From Streptomyces sp. NBC_00670 (GTDB lineage Bacteria > Actinomycetota > Actinomycetes > Streptomycetales > Streptomycetaceae): a stretch of DNA of 64,000 nt. The notes beneath the pieces are model-generated. The model had not been told where the DNA came from and did no database searches. It was given only the letters and a program-made list of their open reading frames with translations. Below, piece by piece: positions 45,880 to 55,762 of this stretch; the stretch's first letter is position 1, and each line of letters starts with the position of its first letter. The translations under genes and the position numbers were made by a program. The stretch covers positions 1,875,501 to 1,939,500 of the forward strand of contig NZ_CP109017.1 in NCBI RefSeq assembly GCF_036226765.1. The letters run 5' to 3'.

Positions 45880-47340
45880 TCAGCCGTCCGCGGAACCGAG
45901 TTCGCGGACGGCCTCCGCGAACGCGTCCCCGCGCTTGTTGTAGTTGGTGAACATGTCCATGGACGCGCAGGCCGGCGCCAGCAGTACCGTGTCGCCCGGC
46001 CGCGCGAGCTCGCGCGCCCGAAGGACCGCCGCGCGCATCGCCCCAGTGTCTGTCCGGTCGAGGTCGACCACGGGTACTTCGGGGGCGTGTCGCGCCAGCG
46101 CCTCGCGGATCAGCGCGCGGTCGGCGCCGATCAGCACGGCGCCGCGCAGCCGGCCGGCCGCGCCCGCGACCAGCTCGTCGAAGGTCGCGCCCTTGGCGAG
46201 CCCGCCCGCGATCCACACGATCGACTCGTAGGCCGCCAACGAGGCCTGTGCCGCATGGGTGTTGGTGGCCTTGGAGTCGTCCACGTAGGCGACTCCGTCC
46301 ACGTCGGCGACGTGCGCGATGCGGTGCGCGTCCGGGGTGAACGCGCGCAGCCCGTCCCGTACGGCCTTCGCGGGCACCCCGTAGGCGCGCGCGAGGGCCG
46401 CCGCGGCAAGGGCGTTGGCGATGTTGTGCGGGGCCGGGGGGCGCACGTCGGAGACCTCGGCGAGCTCCTGCGCGTTGCTCTGCCGGTTCTCGACGAAGGC
46501 GCGGTCGACCAGGAGGCCGTCCACGACGCCGAGTTGGGAGGGGCCCGGGGCGGAGAGGGTGAAGCCGACGGCGCGGCAGCCCTCCTCGACGTCGGCCTCG
46601 CGCACCAGGTCCTCGGTGGCCTTGTCGGCGACGTTGTAGACGCACGCCACCTGGTTGCCTTCGTAAATGCGCCCCTTGTCGGCGGCGTAGGCCTCCATGG
46701 AGCCGTGCCAGTCGAGGTGGTCGGGGGCGAGGTTGAGGACGGCGGCGCTGTGCATGCGCAGCGAGGGGGCCCAGTGCAGCTGGTAGCTGGAGAGTTCCAC
46801 GGCGAGCACGTCGTACGGCTCGCCGGTCTCGTCCGTGCCGGCCAGGACGACGTCGACGATCGGGGTGCCGATGTTGCCGACGGCGGCGGTGCGCAGCCCC
46901 GCGGCCCGCAGGATCGAGGCGAGCATCTGCGTGGTGGTGGTCTTGCCGTTGGTGCCGGTGACGGCGAGCCAGGGGGCGGCGCCGGGGCCGCGCAGCCGCC
47001 AGGCGATCTCGACGTCGCCGACGACGTCGATCCCGGCCGCGGCGGCCGCCGCGAACAGCGGCGAGGAGGGCTTCCAGCCGGGCGAGGTGACGACGAGTCC
47101 GGTGCCCTCGGGCAGGGTCTCGGCGTCGCCGAGGCGGACGGTGATGCCGTCCGCCGCGAGGGCCTCGGCCTTCTCGCGCTGTGCCGCCGAGTCGCCGCCG
47201 TCCACGACGGTGACCCCGGCGCCGAGGCCGGCCAGGGCGCGGGCGGCGCTGACGCCACTCACACCGAGGCCGGCGACGGTGACGCGCAGCCCTGCGAACT
47301 CGTGGGCCGCGGCGGCCCCCTGGATCCCGCCGGAGGTCAC
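45880..47340 (-). CDS. murD: UDP-MurNAc-L-alanine:D-glutamate ligase
   Basis: MurD adds D-Glu to UDP-MurNAc-L-Ala. The 486-aa Mur ligase has an N-terminal Rossmann domain ([30 protein letters not shown]), the ATP loop [15 protein letters not shown], the central [28 protein letters not shown], which holds substrate and carbamylated-Lys contacts, and a C-terminal domain with [32 protein letters not shown] at 47340 overlaps the mraY stop (GTGA). The C-terminus [28 protein letters not shown] is diagnostic. Confidence 0.98.
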   Translation of the reverse strand: MTSGGIQGAAAAHEFAGLRVTVAGLGVSGVSAARALAGLGAGVTVVDGGDSAAQREKAEALAADGITVRLGDAETLPEGTGLVVTSPGWKPSSPLFAAAAAAGIDVVGDVEIAWRLRGPGAAPWLAVTGTNGKTTTTQMLASILRAAGLRTAAVGNIGTPIVDVVLAGTDETGEPYDVLAVELSSYQLHWAPSLRMHSAAVLNLAPDHLDWHGSMEAYAADKGRIYEGNQVACVYNVADKATEDLVREADVEEGCRAVGFTLSAPGPSQLGVVDGLLVDRAFVENRQSNAQELAEVSDVRPPAPHNIANALAAAALARAYGVPAKAVRDGLRAFTPDAHRIAHVADVDGVAYVDDSKATNTHAAQASLAAYESIVWIAGGLAKGATFDELVAGAAGRLRGAVLIGADRALIREALARHAPEVPVVDLDRTDTGAMRAAVLRARELARPGDTVLLAPACASMDMFTNYNKRGDAFAEAVRELGSADG

Positions 47341-48431
47341 TTGGCGGCCGCCCATCCCGCGTAGAAGAGGCCGAGTCCGACGACCACGCAGATGCCCTGG
47401 ATGATCCAGAACCGGACCACGACAAGGACTTCGGACCACCCCTTGAGTTCGAAGTGGTGCTGCAGTGGCGCCATCCGGAAGACCCGTCGGCCGGTGGTGC
47501 GGAAGGAGCCGACCTGGATGACGACCGACATGGTGATGAGCACGAACAGGCCGCCGAGCAGGGCGATCAGCAGCTCGGTGCGGGAGCAGATCGCGAGGCC
47601 GGCGAGCGCGCCGCCGAGCGCCAGCGAACCGGTGTCCCCCATGAAGATCTTGGCGGGCGAGGTGTTCCACCACAGGAAGCCGAGGCAGGCGCCCATCAGC
47701 GCGGAGGCGATGACGGCGAGGTCGAGCGGGTCGCGCACCTCGTAGCAGGCCTGGGGGTTCATCAGGGTCGCGGCGTTGGCGCACGACTCCTGGTACTGCC
47801 AGACGCCGACGAAGGTGTAGGCGCCGAAGACCATGACCGAGGCGCCGGTGGCCAGGCCGTCCAGACCGTCCGTCAGGTTCACGCCGTTCGACATCGCCAG
47901 GATCATGAACAGGGCCCAGACGACGAACAGGACGGGGCCGATGCTCCAGCCGAAGTCCTGCACGAAGGAGATCTTGGTGGAGGCCGGCGTCTGCCCCTGC
48001 AGGTTGGGGAACTGCAGGGCGAGCACCGCGAAGGCGATGCCGACGATGAGCTGTCCGGCCATCTTGGCCTTGGCCCGCAGGCCCAGCGAGCGCCGCTTGA
48101 CGATCTTGATGTAGTCGTCCAGGAACCCGACCAGGCCCATCCCCGCCATCAGACCCAGCACCAGCAGGCCCGAGAAGGACGGCGAGGCGTCGGCGTCCTC
48201 GTCCAGGTAGACCGTGATCACCTTGGCCAGGAAGTACGCGACGATCGTGGCGAGGATGAACGCGATGCCGCCCATCGTCGGCGTACCGCGCTTGCTGGCG
48301 TGCTCGCGCGGGCCGTCGTCGCGGATGTACTGGCCGTAGCCCTTGCGGGCCAGCAGCTTGATCAGCAGCGGGGTGCCGACCAGGGTCAGGAACAGACCAA
48401 TGACTCCCGCGAACAGGATCTGCTTCATCAT
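47337..48431 (-). CDS. mraY: Phospho-MurNAc-pentapeptide transferase
   Basis: MraY moves phospho-MurNAc-pentapeptide onto undecaprenyl phosphate, making lipid I in the membrane. The 364-aa protein has about ten helices and the catalytic motifs [19 protein letters not shown], with the paired Asp, [17 protein letters not shown], and [36 protein letters not shown] holds the HHHFE-type motif as QHHFE. ATG at 48431 overlaps the murF stop (ATGA), and its own stop overlaps murD, so murF-mraY-murD are translationally chained. Confidence 0.98.
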   Translation of the reverse strand: MMKQILFAGVIGLFLTLVGTPLLIKLLARKGYGQYIRDDGPREHASKRGTPTMGGIAFILATIVAYFLAKVITVYLDEDADASPSFSGLLVLGLMAGMGLVGFLDDYIKIVKRRSLGLRAKAKMAGQLIVGIAFAVLALQFPNLQGQTPASTKISFVQDFGWSIGPVLFVVWALFMILAMSNGVNLTDGLDGLATGASVMVFGAYTFVGVWQYQESCANAATLMNPQACYEVRDPLDLAVIASALMGACLGFLWWNTSPAKIFMGDTGSLALGGALAGLAICSRTELLIALLGGLFVLITMSVVIQVGSFRTTGRRVFRMAPLQHHFELKGWSEVLVVVRFWIIQGICVVVGLGLFYAGWAAAK

Positions 48432-49843
48432 CGGGCGGCAACCTCACCCTCGGCACCGTTCTCGAGCAGCGCCTGGGCCACGCTCTCGAGCCCGACCGAC
48501 CGGGACGCCTTCACGAGTACGACGTCTCCCGGGCGCAACTCGCTGCGCAACAGGTCGACCGCCGCCTGTGCGTCGGACACGTGCACCGACTCCTCACCCC
48601 ACGAACCCTCGTTATATGCGCCCAGTTGCAGCCAGGACGCTTCCCTGCCCCCGACCGCGACGAGCTTGCTGACGTTGAGCCGGACGGCCAGCCGCCCGAC
48701 CGCGTCGTGCTCGGCGAGCGCCTCGTCCCCGAGCTCGGCCATCCTGCCGAGCACCGCCCAGGTCCGCCGCCCCCGTCCCATGGCCGCCAGCGCGCGCAGC
48801 GCGGCCTTCATGGACTCGGGGTTCGCGTTGTAGGCGTCGTTGACGATGGTCACGCCGTCAGGGCGCTCGGTGACCTCCATGCGCCAGCGGGAGAGGGAGC
48901 CCGCCTCCGAGAGCGCGGTGGCGATCTCTTTCGCGGACATGCCCAGCTCATGGGCGACGGCGGCCGCGGCGAGCGCGTTCGACACGTGGTGCTCACCGTA
49001 CAGGCGCATCGTCACATCGCTGCACCCGGAGGGTGTGTGAAGGCTGAACGAGGGCTGTCCGGTGGCCGTGAGCGTCACGTTCTCGGCGCGTACGTCCGCT
49101 TCGTCGCTCTCCCCGAACAGCAGTACGCGTGCCGTGGTGCGGGCGGCCATGGCCTTCACGTAGGGGTCGTCGGCGTTGAGGACGGCGACGCCGCCCTCCT
49201 CGGCCGGCGGGAGGCTCTCGACGAGTTCGCCCTTCGCCTGTGCGATCTGCTCGCGCCCGCCGAACTCGCCGATGTGGGCGGAGCCGACGTTCAGGACGAG
49301 GCCGATCCGGGGCGGGGTCAGCTCGGTGAGGTAGCGGATGTGGCCGATGCCGCGGGCGCCCATCTCCAGGACGAGGAACCGGGTCTCGGCGGTGGCGCTG
49401 AGCGCGGTCAGCGGCAGTCCGATCTCGTTGTTGAGCGAGCCGGGCGTGAACACCGTGGGCGCCTTGGTGCGCAGCACCTGGGCGATGAGGTCCTTGGTGC
49501 TGGTCTTTCCGGCCGAGCCGGTGAGGGCGACGAGGGTGGCGCCGAGCCGCTGGACGACGTGCTGGGCGAGGGCGCCCAGCGCCCGCGGCACGTCGTCCAC
49601 GACGATGGCGGGCACGCCGACGGGCCGGGAGCCCAGTACGGCCGCCGCACCGGCCTCGACGACGGCCCGCGCGTAGTCGTGGCCGTCCACGCGCTCGCCG
49701 ACGAAGGCGGCGAACAGGCTGCCGGGCACCGCCTCGCGGGAGTCCCGGACGACGGGTCCGGTGACCATGACCGACGGATCCGGTATGTCGTGCGTCTGCC
49801 CGCCGACGACTGCTGCGATCTCGGCGAGGGAGAGGGCGATCAC
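48428..49843 (-). CDS. murF: UDP-MurNAc-tripeptide:D-alanyl-D-alanine ligase
   Basis: MurF adds D-Ala-D-Ala to complete the UDP-MurNAc pentapeptide. The 471-aa ligase has the N-terminal domain [21 protein letters not shown], the ATP loop [19 protein letters not shown], the middle-domain [38 protein letters not shown], and the C-terminal [22 protein letters not shown], all MurF signatures. GTG at 49843 lies 4 nt after murE. The end is coupled to mraY. The D-Ala-D-Ala ligase gene (ddl) is not in this cluster. Confidence 0.98.
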   Translation of the reverse strand: MIALSLAEIAAVVGGQTHDIPDPSVMVTGPVVRDSREAVPGSLFAAFVGERVDGHDYARAVVEAGAAAVLGSRPVGVPAIVVDDVPRALGALAQHVVQRLGATLVALTGSAGKTSTKDLIAQVLRTKAPTVFTPGSLNNEIGLPLTALSATAETRFLVLEMGARGIGHIRYLTELTPPRIGLVLNVGSAHIGEFGGREQIAQAKGELVESLPPAEEGGVAVLNADDPYVKAMAARTTARVLLFGESDEADVRAENVTLTATGQPSFSLHTPSGCSDVTMRLYGEHHVSNALAAAAVAHELGMSAKEIATALSEAGSLSRWRMEVTERPDGVTIVNDAYNANPESMKAALRALAAMGRGRRTWAVLGRMAELGDEALAEHDAVGRLAVRLNVSKLVAVGGREASWLQLGAYNEGSWGEESVHVSDAQAAVDLLRSELRPGDVVLVKASRSVGLESVAQALLENGAEGEVAAR

Positions 49844-49847
49844 AAGT

Positions 49848-51503
49848 TCATCCCTGGGTCTGCTGGATAGCTTCGCGGAGCACCTGGCGGTCGTCGAAGG
49901 GACGTACCACCCCGGCGATGTCCTGGCCCTGCTCGTGGCCCTTGCCGGCCACCAGCACGGTGTCGCCGGGCCGGGACCGGGCGACGGCGGCGGCGATCGC
50001 GGCGGCCCGGTCCTCGAAGACCTGCACCTCGCCCCGCTCGTGCGCGGGCACCGAGGCGGCGCCCTGGAGCATGGCGGCGAGGATGGCGAGGGGGTCCTCG
50101 GAGCGGGGGTTGTCGGAGGTGAGGACGGCGGTGTCGGCGAGCCGCGCCGCGGCCGCGCCCATCGGGCCGCGTTTGGTCGTGTCCCGGTCGCCGCCGCAGC
50201 CGAGGACGATGTGCAGCCGGCCCTTGGTGACCTTGCGCAGCGCCTTGAGGACCGATTCGACGGCGTCCGTCTTGTGCGCGTAGTCGACGACCGCGAGGTA
50301 GGGCTGTCCGGCGTCGACGCGCTCCAGCCGACCGGGGACGCCGGGCACGGCGGCGATGCCGTCGGCGGCCGTCTGCGGGTCGAGCCCGGCGGCGGCCAGC
50401 GCGACGATCGCGGCCAGGGTGTTGGCCACGTTGAACGGGCCGGCCAGCGGCGAACGGGCGGTCACCAGGGCGCCGTCCGGGCCGTGCACGGTGAACGTCG
50501 AGTCCAGCGGGCCGACCTGGACGTCCTCGGCCCGCCAGTCGGCGTCCGGGTGGCCCTCGGCGGAGTACGTCACGACCGGCACCGTGGCCTGCTTCGCCAG
50601 CCGGCGGCCGTACTCGTCGTCGGTGTTGACCACGCCGAGCCGGCTGCGGGCCGGGGTGAACAGCTGCGCCTTGGCCTGGAAGTAGTCCTCCATCCCGGAG
50701 TGGAACTCCATGTGCTCCGGGCTGAGGTTGGTGAAGACGGCGATGTCGAAGACGCAGCCGTCGACCCGGCCCAGCACCAGGGCGTGGCTGGAGACCTCCA
50801 TGGCGACCGCCTCGACGCCGCGCTCCCGCATGACCGCGAACAGGGCCTGGAGGTCGGTGGCTTCGGGGGTGGTGCGCTCGGACTTGATGCGCTCGTCGCC
50901 GATGCGCATCTCGACCGTGCCGATCAGCCCGGTGGACTTCGCGGTGCGCAGCCCGCCCTCGACGAGGTAGGCGGTGGTGGTCTTGCCGGAGGTGCCGGTG
51001 ATGCCGATCTGGAGCAGGTCGCGGCCGGGCCGGCCGTAGATCGTGGCGGCCAGCTCGCCCATCCGCGCGCGCGGGTCCTCCACGACGAGGACCGGCAGCC
51101 CGGTGGCGGCGGCGCGGTCGGCGCCGCTCGGGTCGGTCAGCACGGCGGCGGCGCCCAGGCCGGCCGCCTGGGTGACGAAGTCGGCGCCGTGCAGGCGGGC
51201 GCCGGGCAGGGCGGCGTACAGGTCACCGGGGCGGACGGCGCGCGAGTCGTGGGTGATGCCCGTGACGTCGGCGGCGGCCCCGGGGGCGGCGGCACCCAGC
51301 TGACCGGCCAGTTCCGCGAGGGGTGTGGCGGCAAGGCGCTCCGGTCGGGGCGGCCCGGGATAGGTCACGGATGCGCCCTTCTGGGTGGTTTGGGACTGAT
51401 CGGCGTGTGGCACGGCGGTGAGCGTACCGGGCGCCCCGGGCGCGGGGCGAAGCGGAGGGCTGGGCGGTCCTTGGTTCCCGGAACCGGGAGTGATCGTCGT
51501 CAC
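49848..51503 (-). CDS. murE: UDP-MurNAc-L-Ala-D-Glu:diaminopimelate ligase
   Basis: MurE adds diaminopimelic acid to the stem peptide; the DNPR motif (TSDNPRSEDP) selects DAP over lysine, and Streptomyces uses LL-DAP. Other motifs are the ATP loop GITGTSGKTTTAYLVEGG, TTPEATDLQALFAVM, MEVSSHALVLGRVDG and NLSPEHMEFHSGMEDYFQAKAQLF. I use the GTG at 51503 (551 aa), with AGGA 8 nt upstream. A GTG at 51368 (VTYPGPPRP...) would give 506 aa, nearer the E. coli size, and is a real alternative. The extra N-terminus is Pro-rich. The region above, to ftsI, is 188 bp with a tandem repeat. Confidence 0.96.
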   Translation of the reverse strand: MTTITPGSGNQGPPSPPLRPAPGAPGTLTAVPHADQSQTTQKGASVTYPGPPRPERLAATPLAELAGQLGAAAPGAAADVTGITHDSRAVRPGDLYAALPGARLHGADFVTQAAGLGAAAVLTDPSGADRAAATGLPVLVVEDPRARMGELAATIYGRPGRDLLQIGITGTSGKTTTAYLVEGGLRTAKSTGLIGTVEMRIGDERIKSERTTPEATDLQALFAVMRERGVEAVAMEVSSHALVLGRVDGCVFDIAVFTNLSPEHMEFHSGMEDYFQAKAQLFTPARSRLGVVNTDDEYGRRLAKQATVPVVTYSAEGHPDADWRAEDVQVGPLDSTFTVHGPDGALVTARSPLAGPFNVANTLAAIVALAAAGLDPQTAADGIAAVPGVPGRLERVDAGQPYLAVVDYAHKTDAVESVLKALRKVTKGRLHIVLGCGGDRDTTKRGPMGAAAARLADTAVLTSDNPRSEDPLAILAAMLQGAASVPAHERGEVQVFEDRAAAIAAAVARSRPGDTVLVAGKGHEQGQDIAGVVRPFDDRQVLREAIQQTQG

Positions 51504-51516
51504 GGGCACGTTCCTG

Positions 51517-51564
51517 ATCGGTCTTGCGGGGGTGTACGGCATCGGTCTTGCGGGGGCGTACGGC
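51517..51564 (-). repeat. 24-bp tandem repeat upstream of murE
   Basis: ATCGGTCTTGCGGGGGyGTACGGC occurs twice in a row at 51517-51540 and 51541-51564, with one difference. In the murE frame it would encode PYxPARPM/I twice, with no stop codon, so the murE frame may extend further upstream, or this is spacer. It lies between the ftsI stop and the murE start. Confidence 0.75.
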
Positions 51565-51691
51565 GGGGAGCGCGCGTACGGCGGTCTGCGCGGCTCCCGG
51601 CGCGGCCGTCGCGCGGTCGCGGCCGGGGGCCTCGGGGCTCGCGGGTCGTGCGCCGCACGGAGCGCGGGGCAGGACCCTTACGGGGTGCGGG

Positions 51692-53674
51692 TCATGGCTT
51701 GTATTCGACGGGCAGGTCGGCGGGGGCCGCGCCGGTGGGCGGGACCTGGAGGGTCTTCAGGGCGAACTCCATCACCTGTTTGTAGATCGGCCCGCAGATC
51801 TGGCCGCCGAAGTAGCTGCCCGAAGTGGCGTTCTGGATCGCGCAGTAGACGGTGATCCGGGGCTTGTCCGCGGGGGCGAATCCGGCGAAGGACGAGGTGT
51901 AGCCGTGGTATCTGCCGGTGGCCGGATCCACGCGGTTGGCCGTGCCCGTCTTCCCCGCCACCCGGTACCCCGGAATGCGGGCCTTGAGTCCCGTGCCCTG
52001 TTCGTCGTCGACCACCGACTCCAGCATCTTGGCGAGGGTCTTGGCCGTCTTGGCGCTCACCACCCGGCTGTGCTCCGGCTTGGCGGCCGGTGTGAACTGC
52101 CCGTCGGCGCCCTTCGTGCCGCGTACGAGGGTGGGTTCGACACGGACGCCGCCGTTGGCGATGGTGGAGTAGATGGAGGCCGCCTGTACGGCGTTGAGGG
52201 AGAATCCCTGGCCGAAAGGGATCGTGTACTGCTGCGAGGTGGACCACTTTCCGGCGGGCGCGAGGATGCCCTTGGTCTCGCCGGGGAGGTCGAGCCCGGT
52301 GGCCTTGCCCATGCCGAACTTGCGCAGATAGGAGTAGAGGACCTCGTTGGCCTCCTTCTGCGTCTTGCCGAGTTCGCCGGTGGCCAGGATGGTGCCGATG
52401 TTGCTGGACTTGGCGAGCACGCCGTTGAGCGTCAGGTGCCAGGTCTCGTGGTCGATGTCGTCCGAGAACAGCCGGTCGCCGCGGTGCAGCCGGTTGGGCA
52501 CGACGACATGGGTGGCGGGGGTGGCCACGTTCTCCTCCAGGACCGCCGCCATCGACATCACCTTGGCGGTGGAGCCGGGCTCGTAGGCGTCCTGGACGGC
52601 CGCGTTGCCCAGTGCCGAGGGGTCGGCGTGGGCGAGGTCGCCGGGGTCGAAGCCGGGGGCGTTGGCCATGGCGAGGATCTGTCCGGTGCGGGTGTCCTGG
52701 ACGATCACGTAGCCGCGGTCGGCCTTGGACTTCTTCACCTGCTCGCTGATGGCGTTCTGCGCGGCGAACTGGATGTCGCGGTCGATGGTGAGTTCGACGT
52801 CGCTGCCGGGGACGGCCGGGGTCTCGGTGGAGCTCGCGGTGGGCACCAGACGGCCGCCGGACTGGGTGTAGCGGATCTTGCCGTCCGTGCCGGAGAGCTG
52901 CTTGTCCAGCATCTGTTCGATGCCGCCGCCGCCCTCCCCGGCGGCGTTGACCCAGCCCAGTATCCCGGCGGCCAGATCGCCGTTGGGGTACACCCGCTTG
53001 CTGCTGGGGTCGTGCAGGACACCGGCCAGGACGTCGACGACACCGCTGTCGGTCTGCGCCTTCTCCGCGAGGGTGGCCCGTACGTCCTGGATCTGCTTCC
53101 AGACCTCGGGGGTCTGCCGGCGGGCGAGCAGCACGTACCGGGTGTTGCGGTGCAGCTTCTTGGCGAGGGTCGCCTCGTCCTGGTTCAGGATCGGGGCGAG
53201 CAGGGCGGCGGCCTGCTCGGGACCGTCGTCGATCCCCAGCTGCTCCTTGGTGAACATCATCGGGTCGGCGGTGATGTCGCTCGCGTCCACGCTGGTGGCG
53301 AGCGTGACGCCGTTGCGGTCGGTGATCCCGCCGCGCTCGGCGGCAAGGACGTGGGCGACGTACCGGTTCACGTCCGCCTTGGCGGTGTACGTGGCGGAGT
53401 CGACGGCCTGCACCTGGAGCAGCCGTACGACGAAGACGGAGAGCACCAGGGCGAGCGCGACGCCGACCATGCGCAGCCGGGGGCGGGGCCCGGCCAGCCG
53501 GATGGTGCGCGGCATGGCGCGGGAGGGGGCCGGGCGGCGCAGGGGGCGGGCGCCGGGCCCCGGCCGCCGGGGGCCGCCGGAGCGCTCGGGGCGGGCCGGC
53601 CGGGCGGACCGGGCGGGGCCCGGCACACGGCGGCGCGGCGGCTGCCTGCCGGGGTCGTCAACCACTTCCGTCAC
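51692..53674 (-). CDS. ftsI: Septal transpeptidase FtsI (PBP3, class B PBP)
   Basis: FtsI crosslinks septal peptidoglycan with FtsW. The 660-aa class B PBP has a long basic, Pro-rich cytosolic N-terminus of about 70 residues, one membrane helix (MVGVALALVLSVFVVRLL), a dimerisation/pedestal domain, and the transpeptidase domain. The active-site motifs are EPGSTAKV (STAK, catalytic Ser), SSN in LAKSSNIGTIL, and GYRVAGKTGTANRV (KTG). GTG at 53674 overlaps the ftsL stop as GTGA. The name ftsI is used because it lies between ftsL and murE; it is the beta-lactam target of this pair. Confidence 0.97.
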   Translation of the reverse strand: MTEVVDDPGRQPPRRRVPGPARSARPARPERSGGPRRPGPGARPLRRPAPSRAMPRTIRLAGPRPRLRMVGVALALVLSVFVVRLLQVQAVDSATYTAKADVNRYVAHVLAAERGGITDRNGVTLATSVDASDITADPMMFTKEQLGIDDGPEQAAALLAPILNQDEATLAKKLHRNTRYVLLARRQTPEVWKQIQDVRATLAEKAQTDSGVVDVLAGVLHDPSSKRVYPNGDLAAGILGWVNAAGEGGGGIEQMLDKQLSGTDGKIRYTQSGGRLVPTASSTETPAVPGSDVELTIDRDIQFAAQNAISEQVKKSKADRGYVIVQDTRTGQILAMANAPGFDPGDLAHADPSALGNAAVQDAYEPGSTAKVMSMAAVLEENVATPATHVVVPNRLHRGDRLFSDDIDHETWHLTLNGVLAKSSNIGTILATGELGKTQKEANEVLYSYLRKFGMGKATGLDLPGETKGILAPAGKWSTSQQYTIPFGQGFSLNAVQAASIYSTIANGGVRVEPTLVRGTKGADGQFTPAAKPEHSRVVSAKTAKTLAKMLESVVDDEQGTGLKARIPGYRVAGKTGTANRVDPATGRYHGYTSSFAGFAPADKPRITVYCAIQNATSGSYFGGQICGPIYKQVMEFALKTLQVPPTGAAPADLPVEYKP

Positions 53675-54243
53675 CTGCCGGGGGTCGTCGCGGGCATTGC
53701 GGGGGCGGTGGGGCCGGAGGTGGCACCGGGCGCGGGGGCGGTGTCCTGCGGCGGGGTGCCGGGGGCGCTCAGGGGCTGGGCGGCGGCCGTGCCGGCGCTC
53801 GCGGCCACGCTCGCGCCGGGGCTTTCCTCGACGGTGCCGCCCGTGCTCTCGAGGGCGGACTGTTCGAGGGTCTCGTCGGACGCGGCCGGGGAGGGTTCGC
53901 CCTTGACCGTGCCGTCGGGGCCGAGGAAGGCGGGGGTGCCGCCGGGGACCATGCCGAGTTCGCGGGCGCGGCGCTGGAGGGCGTCGGGGGCCGAGTAGGC
54001 GTCCACGTCGCGCTGGAGCGCCTGTTCCTCGTCGGTGAGGTCCTTGGTCCGCTGCTGGAGGTCGTCGAGCCGGAACGACCCGGCGCTGAGGGCGGAGTTC
54101 AGCATCAGCAGGCCGATCAGGCCGCCGCCGAGCAGCAGCACGACCAGCAGCACGAACGGGGTGCGGGCGGCCCGCCCCCGCGCCGCCGGGAACAGCCGGG
54201 CGAGCCGCGCGGCCCGCCCCTTGAGCTGCGGTTTCCTACTCAC
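53671..54243 (-). CDS. ftsL: Cell division protein FtsL-like
   Basis: FtsL is a small bitopic divisome protein that activates FtsWI. The 190-aa sequence has a basic N-terminus (VSRKPQLKGRAARLARLFPAARGRAARTP), one transmembrane helix (FVLLVVLLLGGGLIGLLMLNSAL), a coiled coil (SFRLDDLQQRTKDLTDEEQALQRDVDAYSAPDALQRRARELGMVPGG), and a long Ala/Pro/Thr/Ser-rich C-terminal tail of about 80 residues not found in E. coli FtsL. GTG at 54243, preceded by GGGAGG, is chosen 45 nt after rsmH; an in-frame ATG at 54282 is possible. The position between rsmH and ftsI is diagnostic. Confidence 0.92.
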   Translation of the reverse strand: MSRKPQLKGRAARLARLFPAARGRAARTPFVLLVVLLLGGGLIGLLMLNSALSAGSFRLDDLQQRTKDLTDEEQALQRDVDAYSAPDALQRRARELGMVPGGTPAFLGPDGTVKGEPSPAASDETLEQSALESTGGTVEESPGASVAASAGTAAAQPLSAPGTPPQDTAPAPGATSGPTAPAMPATTPGR

Positions 54244-54288
54244 GTGCCCTCCCGGTCCGGGCCGGTCCGGTGCGCCGCCCACGGTGCC

Positions 54289-55326
54289 TCACTCGGCGTC
54301 CTCCCGGATGCGCTCGGCCCCGCGCAGCCGGGCCGGAGCGGCCCGGCGGTTCTCGGCGATCTCCTCCTCGGTGGGAAGTTCGGCACCGCGGGTCAGGAGC
54401 TTGAGCCGGGGCTGGTAGCGCTCGGGGACGACGGGCAGGCCGGGCGGCGCGGTGGTGGCGGCACCGGCCGCGAACACCTGTTTGACGAGCCGGTCCTCCA
54501 GCGAGTGGTACGACAGCACGGCGATCCGGCCGCCGACGCCGAGCGCCTCGACCGCGGCCGGGACCGCCCGTTCGAGGACGGCGAGTTCGCCGTTGACCTC
54601 GATGCGCAGCGCCTGGAAGGTGCGTTTGGCGGGGTTGCCGCCGGTGCGCTTGGCGGCCTGCGGCAGCGCGTCCCGGATCACCTGCACCAGGCGGGCGCTG
54701 TGGGTGAACGGCTCCTTGTCGCGCTCGCGCACGACGGCGGACACGATCCGCTTGGCCTGCTTCTCCTCGCCGTACGCCCGCAGGATGCGCACCAGTTCGC
54801 CCGGCGGGTAGGTGTTGAGCACCTCGGCGGCGCTCATTCCGGCCGACTGGTCCATGCGCATGTCGAGCGGGGCGTCCTGGGCGTAGGCGAACCCGCGGTC
54901 CGCCTCGTCGAGTTGCATGGAGGAGACGCCGAGGTCGAACAGCACGCCCTGCACCCGGGCCAGGCCCAGCCGGGCGAGGACGGCGGGGAGTTCGTCGTAG
55001 ACCGCGTGCACCAGGGTGGCGCGGTCGCCGTACGGGGCGAGGCGTTCGCCGGACAGCCGCAGCGCCTCCTTGTCGCGGTCCAGTGCGACGAGGCGGGCCT
55101 CGGGGAAGCGGGCGAGCAGGGCCTCGCTGTGGCCGCCGAGGCCGAGGGTGCAGTCGACGACGACGGCGCCGGGCCGCTCCAGCGCCGGGGCCAGCAGGTC
55201 CAGGCAGCGGTGCAGCATCACCGGGACGTGTCTGCCGGGGGCCGGACGGTGCTCGCCGTCACCGCGCTGCCCGTGTGCGGCCGGTGCCTGCCGGTCCTGC
55301 GGCTCCTGCGCCTCGCGCGCTTCCAA
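54289..55326 (-). CDS. rsmH: 16S rRNA (cytosine-1402-N4)-methyltransferase
   Basis: RsmH (MraW) methylates N4 of C1402 in the 16S rRNA decoding centre. The SAM-binding core starts at [18 protein letters not shown], then [56 protein letters not shown] and [22 protein letters not shown], and ends [19 protein letters not shown], all family signatures. No ATG or GTG lies in frame close to the core. The best start is a TTG at 55326, with GGAAGGG 7 nt upstream (345 aa). It is the first gene of the dcw operon; mraZ, its usual upstream neighbour in other bacteria, is absent. Confidence 0.93.
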   Translation of the reverse strand: MEAREAQEPQDRQAPAAHGQRGDGEHRPAPGRHVPVMLHRCLDLLAPALERPGAVVVDCTLGLGGHSEALLARFPEARLVALDRDKEALRLSGERLAPYGDRATLVHAVYDELPAVLARLGLARVQGVLFDLGVSSMQLDEADRGFAYAQDAPLDMRMDQSAGMSAAEVLNTYPPGELVRILRAYGEEKQAKRIVSAVVRERDKEPFTHSARLVQVIRDALPQAAKRTGGNPAKRTFQALRIEVNGELAVLERAVPAAVEALGVGGRIAVLSYHSLEDRLVKQVFAAGAATTAPPGLPVVPERYQPRLKLLTRGAELPTEEEIAENRRAAPARLRGAERIREDAE

Positions 55327-55559
55327 TCCCGGGCCCTTCCAAGTCGGGCGCGCCGCGCGCGCACCGCCGGGTCCCCGTTCCGCGCGCCGGGGAGGTAAGG
55401 GACCGGCCGGCGCCGGAAGCGTCGGCCGACCGGGGCGGGAGGGGCCGGGCCGTACGTACGCGCCGCGCACGCGGGGAGGCCCCGGCACCGGGCCGGAACT
55501 TCCCGTGGTGAATGCTGAGCTGAGGAGCAGGGGAGACGTCTCGCCTGCCGCTTCGCGCC

Positions 55560-55587
55560 ACTTTAGTCCACGGTGTCTTGCCGTCAA
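55560..55587 (-). promoter_or_regulatory. Promoter of the dcw cluster
   Basis: On the minus strand TTGACG (55587-55582) and TAAAGT (55565-55560) are separated by 16 bp, near the vegetative consensus. The predicted start, near 55553, leaves a leader of about 225 nt before the rsmH TTG. No gene is seen in the rest of the 55327-55762 spacer, which also drives the carbonic anhydrase gene in the other direction. Confidence 0.6.
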
Positions 55588-55749
55588 TCAACCGGCCTGC
55601 GCGTCGCGCCGGTACCGCGGGCGGACCTCCGTCAGGCCCGTAATCACCCGTACGGCGGGGGTTCACCGTTCGTGTGGGGTAGCTCACAACACGTCGCGAT
55701 GGCGCTCTTTGTCCGTTTCGCACAGCAGGACGCGACCGCCCCCGACCAG

Positions 55750-55755
55750 TAACGT
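55750..55755 (+). promoter_or_regulatory. Leaderless promoter -10 element (TAACGT)
   Basis: TAACGT ends 7 nt before the ATG at 55763 and no SD precedes that ATG. This favours 55763 over the in-frame ATG at 55757 as the carbonic anhydrase start. Confidence 0.5.
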
Positions 55756-55762
55756 CATGAGT

